Shown: one piece after another, positions 58,161-64,000 of the stretch
Numbering within the stretch: the first letter of the stretch is position 1
How the letters are laid out: each line of letters begins with the position of its first letter
Origin: Rhodococcus oxybenzonivorans
GTDB taxonomy: Bacteria > Actinomycetota > Actinomycetes > Mycobacteriales > Mycobacteriaceae
Direction: 5' to 3'
DNA length: 64,000 nucleotides
Assembly: GCF_003130705.1 (NCBI RefSeq)
Contig: NZ_CP021354.1
Coordinates: 4,960,001 to 5,024,000 of the forward strand
Translations under genes and position numbers: made by a program
The notes under the pieces: model-generated
Databases searched by the model: none
What the model saw: only the letters and a program-made list of their open reading frames with translations
What the model was told of the DNA's origin: nothing

Positions 58161-58439
58161 ATGCAACTCATCGAATGCCCGTGGTGCGGACCCCGTGAGG
58201 AAACCGAGTTCCACTACGGCGGCGAAGCCCACGTCGTGTACCCGGAAGACCCCGAATCGTTGACCGACGAACAATGGGCACACTTCGTGTTCTTCCGTGC
58301 GAACCCGAAAGGTCTTTTCGCGGAACGGTGGAACCACAGCGCTGGCTGCCGGCGCTGGTTCAACGCCGTACGTGACACCGCCACCTACCGATTCCACAGC
58401 GTCTACCGCTTGGACGAGCAGAAGCCGACGATATCGTGA
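58161..58439 (+). CDS. soxD: Sarcosine oxidase delta subunit
   Basis: This 92-residue protein begins MQLIECPWCGPREETEFHYG. The CPWC pair with the later HSAGC supplies zinc ligands of the delta subunit. RWNHSAGCRRWFNAVRDT is the family core. The stop overlaps the GTG of soxA (GTGA). Confidence 0.95.
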   Translation: MQLIECPWCGPREETEFHYGGEAHVVYPEDPESLTDEQWAHFVFFRANPKGLFAERWNHSAGCRRWFNAVRDTATYRFHSVYRLDEQKPTIS

Positions 58440-61300
58440 ACGCACCCTTCCGCACCCGCCAGGGCGGTCGCCTCGACCGCGACACCTCCTACACCTTCAC
58501 GTTCGACGGCCGGGAACTGACCGGTCACCCCGGTGACACGCTCGGTTCGGCCCTGCTCGCGAACGGCGTCCACCAGATCACCACGAGCATCAAACTCGGC
58601 CGGCCCCGCGGCATCACCGCGGCGTGGGCGGAGGACACCGGCGGCCTCGTGCAGATCGAGGAGCCGTTCCCCGAGCCGATGCTGCTCGCGACCACCATCG
58701 AGTTGTTCGACGGCCTCGTCGCCCGCGGCATCCCCGGTCAGGGACGTCTTGCCACGATCGCCGATTCGGCGAAATACGACGCCACGCACGTCCACACCGA
58801 CCTCCTGGTCGCCGGCGCCGGCCCGGCGGGTCTCGCCGCGGCGCTCACCGCCGCCCGGGCGGGCGCGCGGGTGGTGCTCGTCGACGAGCAGAACGAAGCC
58901 GGCGGAGACCTGCTCGGGTCCACCGACCTCATCGACGGCGCTCCCGCCCTCGACTGGGTGGCCGCCGCGGTCGCCGAGCTCGCCACCTTCCCGGATGTGC
59001 TGCACCTGCAGCGCACCACCGCATTCGGCAACTACGACGACGGTTTCGTCCTCGCGCTCGAGCGTCGCACCGACCATCTCGGTGCCGAAGCCCCCACCGC
59101 GCTGAGCCGGCAACGCGTGTGGCGGATCCGGGCCCGGCACATCGTCGTCGCGGCCGGCGCCCACGAGCGTCCCGTCGTCTTCACCGACAACGATCGCCCC
59201 GGCATCATGCTCGCGCACGGTGCCCGCACCTTCCTGCACCGCTACGGCGTCAAGGTCGGCGAGCAGGCCGTTGTGTTCACCACCAACGACAGCGCCTACG
59301 AAGCGGCGATCGACCTGCACGACGCCGGTGTTCGCATCAACGCGATCGTCGAGGCCCGCGAACACGCACCCGCCCGCTGGCAGGCCGAATGCGACAAGCG
59401 GGGCATCACCATTCGCACTGCGTCGGTGGTGTCCGGCACCCGCGGCAACGGCCGGATCAGTCACGCCGTCGTGTCACAACGCGCGGACAACGGCACCCCA
59501 GTTCCCCTCGCCTGCGACGTCCTACTCGTCAGCGGCGGTTGGAACCCGGCCGTGCACCTGTTCTCCCAGGCCCGCGGCAAACTCCGCTACGACGACAACC
59601 TGGGCGCCTTCGTCCCCGGCGAGACCCTTGACGGAGTCTCCGTCACCGGATCCGCGAACGGTGTGTTCGATCTGGAGGGGTGCCTGCGCGACGGCCAGCA
59701 CGTGGGCGCCGCTGCCGTGCGCAATCTCGGGTTCACGGCCTCCGTCACCGATGTCGATACTGTCGACCGTCATGCGGCGAACGACAGTGGCTTGGCGCCG
59801 CTGGTGTTGTGGCGGGTGCCCGACACCGCCGGCGAGGACACCCAGTTCGTCGACGTGCAGCGTGACGCGACGGTTGCCGACCTCGCCCGCGCGGTCGGTG
59901 CCGGGATGACGTCGATGGAGCACATCAAGCGCTACACGACCATCGGCACCGCACACGATCAGGGCAAGACCTCCGGGGTGATCTCCTCCGGCATCACGGC
60001 CGAACTGCTCGGCAGGCCGATCGAGACATTGGGCACCACCACATTCCGACCGCCGTACACCCCGGTCGCGTTCGCCGCCCTCGCCGGCCGCAGCCGCGGC
60101 GCCCTCTTCGACCCCGAACGGGTGACGGCACTGCACGATTGGCACGTCGGACGGGGCGCGGTGTTCGAGGACGTCGGCCAGTGGAAGCGTCCCCGCTACT
60201 ATCCGCTGCCCGGGGAGGACATGGATGCCGCCGTGCTGCGCGAATGCGCCGCCGTGCGCCGCAGCATCGGCATCCTCGACGGCTCGACCCTCGGTAAGAT
60301 CGACGTTCAGGGTCCCGACGCCGGGGTGCTGCTCGACATGGTCTACACGAACATGATGAGCACACTGAAGGTCGGCATGGTCCGTTACGGCGTCATGTGC
60401 GGCGTCGACGGCATGGTCATCGACGACGGCACCGTGATGCGCCTGGACGACGACCGGTTCCAGGTCTTCACCACCACCGGCGGCGCCGCGAAGATCCTCG
60501 ACTGGATGGAGGAATGGCTGCAGACGGAATGGCCCCACCTGAAGGTGCGGCTCACCTCGGTCACCGAACAGTGGGCCACGTTCCCCGTCGTCGGACCGCG
60601 CTCCCGCGACGTGATCGGTGAGGTCTTTCCCGACCTCGACGTCACCAACGACGCGTTCCCGTTCATGGCGTGGCGCGACACCTCCCTCGGCGACGTCCAC
60701 GTGCGGGTCGCGCGGATCAGCTTCTCCGGCGAACTCGCCTTCGAAGTCAACGTCAACGGCTGGCACGCACCCGCCGTCTGGGCACGGCTGATCGCCGCGG
60801 GCGAAAAATTCGACATCACCCCGTACGGCACCGAAACCATGCACGTGCTGCGCGCCGAGAAGGGGTACCCGATCATCGGTCAGGACACCGACGGCACGGT
60901 CACTCCGCAGGACCTCGGGATGAGCTGGGCCGTGTCGAAGAAGAAGCGCGACTTCATCGGGAAGCGCTCCTTCTCCCGTGAGGAGAACCAGAACCCGCTG
61001 CGCAAGCAGTTCGTCGGGCTGCTACCCCTCGACAAGCAGACCGTGCTGCCCGAGGGCGCGCAGATCATCGAAGAGATCCCCGACGGCGTCCTGCCGCCTC
61101 CACCGGTGCCGATGCTCGGCCACGTCACGTCGAGCTACCTCAGCGCCGAACTCGGCCGCCCGTTCGGACTCGCCCTCGTCAAGGGTGGGCGGGCCCGGCT
61201 CGGCGACACCCTGCACGTCCCGGTGAACGGAAACCTGGTCGCCGTCGAGGTCACCAGCTCCGTCCTCGTTGATCCAGAAGGAGCACGTCGCGATGGCTGA
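58436..61300 (+). CDS. soxA: Sarcosine oxidase alpha subunit
   Basis: This protein is 954 residues from GTG 58436. The N-terminal ferredoxin-like region (FDGRELTGHPGDTLGSALLA) is followed by an NAD-binding domain (LLVAGAGPAGLAAALTAARA). The C-terminal GcvT-like folate domain begins at about 560 (SIGILDGSTLGKIDVQGPDA, ISFSGELAFEVNV). Length and order match the family. It overlaps soxG by eight bases. Confidence 0.95.
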   Translation: MNAPFRTRQGGRLDRDTSYTFTFDGRELTGHPGDTLGSALLANGVHQITTSIKLGRPRGITAAWAEDTGGLVQIEEPFPEPMLLATTIELFDGLVARGIPGQGRLATIADSAKYDATHVHTDLLVAGAGPAGLAAALTAARAGARVVLVDEQNEAGGDLLGSTDLIDGAPALDWVAAAVAELATFPDVLHLQRTTAFGNYDDGFVLALERRTDHLGAEAPTALSRQRVWRIRARHIVVAAGAHERPVVFTDNDRPGIMLAHGARTFLHRYGVKVGEQAVVFTTNDSAYEAAIDLHDAGVRINAIVEAREHAPARWQAECDKRGITIRTASVVSGTRGNGRISHAVVSQRADNGTPVPLACDVLLVSGGWNPAVHLFSQARGKLRYDDNLGAFVPGETLDGVSVTGSANGVFDLEGCLRDGQHVGAAAVRNLGFTASVTDVDTVDRHAANDSGLAPLVLWRVPDTAGEDTQFVDVQRDATVADLARAVGAGMTSMEHIKRYTTIGTAHDQGKTSGVISSGITAELLGRPIETLGTTTFRPPYTPVAFAALAGRSRGALFDPERVTALHDWHVGRGAVFEDVGQWKRPRYYPLPGEDMDAAVLRECAAVRRSIGILDGSTLGKIDVQGPDAGVLLDMVYTNMMSTLKVGMVRYGVMCGVDGMVIDDGTVMRLDDDRFQVFTTTGGAAKILDWMEEWLQTEWPHLKVRLTSVTEQWATFPVVGPRSRDVIGEVFPDLDVTNDAFPFMAWRDTSLGDVHVRVARISFSGELAFEVNVNGWHAPAVWARLIAAGEKFDITPYGTETMHVLRAEKGYPIIGQDTDGTVTPQDLGMSWAVSKKKRDFIGKRSFSREENQNPLRKQFVGLLPLDKQTVLPEGAQIIEEIPDGVLPPPPVPMLGHVTSSYLSAELGRPFGLALVKGGRARLGDTLHVPVNGNLVAVEVTSSVLVDPEGARRDG

Positions 61301-61886
61301 CACCCTCGTCCCCCTCAGCCCCCTGCACGGCTGGGACCAGAAATTCTCCGAGCTCCCCGAATCGGTGAGCCTCACCGAGGAACCGTTCGTCACAATGGTC
61401 GACCTGTGGGTGGACCTGGCCGGGCCGGGCGGCTCTGCGGCATCGAACATACTGGGCGTGGACCTGCCCACCGCGCCCTCCACCTGCATCGAGGGCGATG
61501 CAGCGACCGCGATCTGGCTCGGCCCCGACGAGTTCCTGATCACCACCCGATCCCAGGCACCCGAAGAGGTCGAGGTTCAACTCCGCAGCGCGGTGACCCC
61601 ACACGGTGGCGCCGCGATCGACGTCTCCGCACAGCGCACCACCCTGCGCCTACGCGGAACCCACGCCCGAGATGTCCTCGCGAAAGGATGCTCGATCGAC
61701 CTGCACCCCAAGGTCCTCGGGCCTGGCGCCGCGGTCCAGACGATGCTCGCTCTTGCCGGCGTCGTCCTCATCCCGCTCGACAGCACCGGCACCGACTACC
61801 GGATCCTCGTGCGGTCGTCGTTCGCCCGATACCTCGCGGAATGGCTGATCGACGCCGCCGAAGAATTTGGCATCGTTCCCGTGTAA
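61293..61886 (+). CDS. soxG: Sarcosine oxidase gamma subunit
   Basis: This protein is 197 residues from ATG 61293 (AGAAGGAG upstream). LSPLHGWDQKFSELPESVSL, AIWLGPDEFLIT and the terminal SSFARYLAEWLIDAAEEF are gamma-subunit patterns. It overlaps soxA and is followed by a terminator at 61898. The gamma subunit is structural in the heterotetramer. Confidence 0.93.
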   Translation: MADTLVPLSPLHGWDQKFSELPESVSLTEEPFVTMVDLWVDLAGPGGSAASNILGVDLPTAPSTCIEGDAATAIWLGPDEFLITTRSQAPEEVEVQLRSAVTPHGGAAIDVSAQRTTLRLRGTHARDVLAKGCSIDLHPKVLGPGAAVQTMLALAGVVLIPLDSTGTDYRILVRSSFARYLAEWLIDAAEEFGIVPV

Positions 61887-61897
61887 CTGACAGCATC

Positions 61898-61933
61898 GGT
61901 CCGGTGGACGCATGACCCCGTCCACCGGACCGG
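61898..61933. terminator. Terminator of the glyA-sox operon
   Basis: A 13-bp perfect stem (CGGTCCGGTGGAC and complement) with a 10-base loop, 11 bases after soxG. It separates the operon from folP. Confidence 0.8.
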
Positions 61934-61959
61934 TGTTCCCTTCGTGAAGGAGTGCCCGG

Positions 61960-62826
61960 ATGGCTACGTCCCCGACGCTCACCGCCACCCGCACCGACCG
62001 ACTGCTCGATGCTCTCGCACGCGATGTTCCTCTGGTCTGCGGCATCGTCAACGTGACCCCGGATTCGTTCTCCGACGGCGGCCTGTACCTCGACACCGCT
62101 GCCGCGGTCGAACACGCCTTGACTCTGGTCGCCGAAGGCGCCGAACTCCTCGACGTCGGGGGCGAATCGACACGCCCCGGATCCCGCCCGCCGTCCGTTG
62201 CCGACGAGATCACGCGCGTCATCCCCGTCGTCGCGGAACTCGCCAGACGCACAACGGTTCCGATCTCCGTCGACACGTCGAGACCCGACGTGATGCGCGA
62301 GGCAGTCACGGCGGGCGCGTCGATGATCAACGATGTTCGCGCCCTGCGACTTCCGGGCGCCCTGCGCGCCGCCGCCGAGCTGGACGTGCCCGTGTGCCTG
62401 ATGCACATGCGCGGCGATCCCGACACGATGCAGAATTCGCCGGAGTACGGCGAAGTCGTGACCGAGGTGCGCGGGTTCCTCCTCGACCGTGTCGCCGCCT
62501 GCCTCGACGCGGGAATTCCCCTCGAGCACATCATGGTCGACCCGGGCTTCGGATTCGGCAAAACCCTCACCCACAATCTCGCACTATTGTCCGAGCTCCG
62601 ACAGATCACCGATCTCGGTGTTCCCGTGATGGCCGGACTGTCTCGCAAAGGCATGCTGGGCACCATCACCGGCCGCGGCGTCGACGACCGTCAGGCCGCC
62701 TCGGTTGCCGCAGCCATGATTGCCGCGCAGAACGGAGCCGCCGTCCTGCGTGTCCACGACGTCGCAGCGACCGTCGATGCCGTTGCTGTACTCACCTGTG
62801 TGCGCGGCGCCATGGTGCGACGTTGA
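61960..62826 (+). CDS. folP: Dihydropteroate synthase
   Basis: This 288-residue enzyme has the signature GIVNVTPDSFSDGGLYLDTA, GAELLDVGGESTRPGSRPPS and MVDPGFGFGKTLTHN, then GLSRKGMLGTITGR. All the pterin and p-aminobenzoate binding loops look intact. It joins p-aminobenzoate to the pterin in folate synthesis. With pabB opposite, it suggests local boosting of folate for THF-dependent demethylation. It is likely a second folP in addition to one in a folate operon (inference). It starts at ATG 61960 behind GAAGGAG. Confidence 0.93.
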   Translation: MATSPTLTATRTDRLLDALARDVPLVCGIVNVTPDSFSDGGLYLDTAAAVEHALTLVAEGAELLDVGGESTRPGSRPPSVADEITRVIPVVAELARRTTVPISVDTSRPDVMREAVTAGASMINDVRALRLPGALRAAAELDVPVCLMHMRGDPDTMQNSPEYGEVVTEVRGFLLDRVAACLDAGIPLEHIMVDPGFGFGKTLTHNLALLSELRQITDLGVPVMAGLSRKGMLGTITGRGVDDRQAASVAAAMIAAQNGAAVLRVHDVAATVDAVAVLTCVRGAMVRR

Positions 62827-62920
62827 CATTCAACTGGGCCCCGCCCGAGTTCGCGGGAGAAGTGGGTTGATCCGAGGCTTCTCTGGCCTGGTCCGCAAGC
62901 CGCGGCCATGGCCACACAGA

Positions 62921-64000
62921 TCACCTTCCCGTGCTGATAGTCGTACGATCGTCGACTTCGAGTACTTTGCACGATGAGGCCGCCTTGACCAGGGTCTCCT
63001 CGTACTCCTCCATCTGATCGGACAGTGCGGTAATTGCGCCGCCGACGCCGAATCGAACGTGCGCATCGGTAACCACCATCGTTCGGATCGCTACCGACAG
63101 ATCTGTGGTTCCTGACAACGATATGTAGCCGATTGCACCGGAGTACACCCCGCGCGCACCGCCTTCGAGTTCGTCGATGATCCCCATCGTCCTTATCTTG
63201 GGAGCTCCGGTCATCGATCCGGCAGGAAACAAGGCACGTATCGCGTCGATGACATGGACATCAGTGCGAAGCACACCCCGAACGGTGGAAACCATCTGAT
63301 GAACCGACGCATAGGTCTCGATTCCGAACAGGATTGGTACGTGCACTGTTCCCGGCGCACACACCCTCGACAGATCGTTCCGTACCAAGTCGACGATCAT
63401 CAGGTTCTCAGCCTGGTCTTTCTCGCTCAGGGCGAGGGAATGCATCAGGGCCGTGTCCTCGTCGACGGTGGCACCGCGCGGACGGGTTCCCTTGATCGGA
63501 TTCGACTCCGCCGACCGGTCTGCCCTGACGCGCAGGAACCGCTCCGGGGATGCACTGACGACCGAGAGATCGCGCAAACAGAGAAGCGCGGCGTGCGGCA
63601 CCGGATTGAAGCGCAGGATGTTAGAGAAGATTCGGCGCGGCCCGACGTCAGCATCGACGGTTGCCGTGTTGGTCAGGCACACTTCGTACGTCTCACCGGC
63701 CCGGATCAGTTCAAGGCACTCGTCGATCAGAGCACGGTATGCCCTCTCGCCGTGACGTAGTTCGAATTCCGCGCCCGTCGGACGTGCGAAGACAATCGGC
63801 GGGTCATCCCGGTCGTCGACCTCCTCCTGATCCTCCAGTGCGTCACCGACCGTGGCGAACCAAGCTTCGCTGCGCCGATCATTCGGTGTCGGGCTCAATG
63901 CGAGCGCGTAGGCACATCGTTGTTCGTGATCGATCACCACAGCTCGGTCGGCAAAGACCAACGCCGCATCGGGGTGCGGAGAGGTATGGGCCCGCACGCC
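62921..64000 (-). CDS. pabB: Aminodeoxychorismate synthase component I (PabB), 5' end outside window
   Basis: The frame is open through the right edge, with 359 codons visible. The chorismate-binding domain has ECLELIRAGETYEVCLTNTA, SNPIKGTRPRGAT (Lys in PIKGT marks PabB rather than TrpE), QAENLMIVDLVRNDLSRV and PAGSMTGAPKIRTMGIIDEL. It makes 4-amino-4-deoxychorismate for p-aminobenzoate. The remaining part may hold only the N-terminal domain, or a fused PabA glutaminase as in some actinobacteria. It converges on folP, 94 bases apart. Confidence 0.92.
   Translation of the reverse strand, partial: GVRAHTSPHPDAALVFADRAVVIDHEQRCAYALALSPTPNDRRSEAWFATVGDALEDQEEVDDRDDPPIVFARPTGAEFELRHGERAYRALIDECLELIRAGETYEVCLTNTATVDADVGPRRIFSNILRFNPVPHAALLCLRDLSVVSASPERFLRVRADRSAESNPIKGTRPRGATVDEDTALMHSLALSEKDQAENLMIVDLVRNDLSRVCAPGTVHVPILFGIETYASVHQMVSTVRGVLRTDVHVIDAIRALFPAGSMTGAPKIRTMGIIDELEGGARGVYSGAIGYISLSGTTDLSVAIRTMVVTDAHVRFGVGGAITALSDQMEEYEETLVKAASSCKVLEVDDRTTISTGR

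Overview
The window is high-GC actinobacterial DNA, almost certainly from a Rhodococcus (Corynebacteriales). The reasons are MspA-type mycomembrane porins, a mprA-mprB-pepD-moaB2 and mscL/FmdB/5-formyl-THF-ligase neighbourhood that matches the mycobacterial order, GTG/TTG starts, ATGA-type gene overlaps, and a putrescine oxidase that closely resembles the Rhodococcus enzyme. I see no tRNA, rRNA, CRISPR array, complete insertion sequence or phage gene.

Layout. (1) 1-10.9 kb: 5-formyl-THF cyclo-ligase (cut by the edge), FmdB-like protein, SAF-domain protein and mscL; then a nearly identical tandem duplication of a two-gene MspA-porin operon, with one copy frameshifted; then mprA-mprB-pepD-moaB2 plus a small gene that appears to start at ATT; then a TRIC-like channel. 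(2) 10.9-13.8 kb: zinc-independent ribosomal proteins (L32, L31, L28, L33, S14, S18) and a CobW-like protein around two Fur/Zur-like boxes. (3) 13.8-18.8 kb: DUF305 and DUF6153 proteins behind a CsoR/RicR-like palindrome, a serine hydrolase, an AEC permease, a lipoprotein and an MFS permease. (4) 18.9-38.1 kb: a short NAD-glutamate dehydrogenase followed by an agmatine/putrescine/GABA catabolic cluster: agmatine deiminase, N-carbamoylputrescine amidase, putrescine oxidase, aminobutyraldehyde dehydrogenase, GABA transaminase, succinate-semialdehyde dehydrogenase, two permeases, an amidohydrolase, and PucR and TetR regulators. A shared palindrome (TTAACGAAT-N3-RTTCG) stands before the amidase and before the MFS permease. 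(5) 38.2-40.9 kb: katG-furA. (6) 41.1-64 kb: a methylated-glycine and one-carbon cluster: three-component Rieske oxygenase, FolD, IclR regulator, BCCT transporter, WhiB protein, dimethylglycine oxidase, cyclodeaminase-family protein, PurU, two paralogous GntR/FCD regulators, GlyA, SoxBDAG, FolP and PabB (cut by the edge).

How it fits together. Region 4 converts agmatine to putrescine, 4-aminobutanal, GABA and succinate. Region 6 would import betaine, demethylate it stepwise to glycine and serine, and recycle the folate-bound one-carbon units. Both routes contain H2O2-forming oxidases, and katG-furA lies between them. The most distinctive regulatory signal is the exact 10-bp palindrome TGATATATCA, found upstream of four separated transcription units in region 6 (folD, dimethylglycine oxidase, purU, glyA-sox). 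Two look-alike GntR regulators in the same region are its probable readers. Three copies of a dispersed GTGAGTACTT palindrome sit at gene ends.
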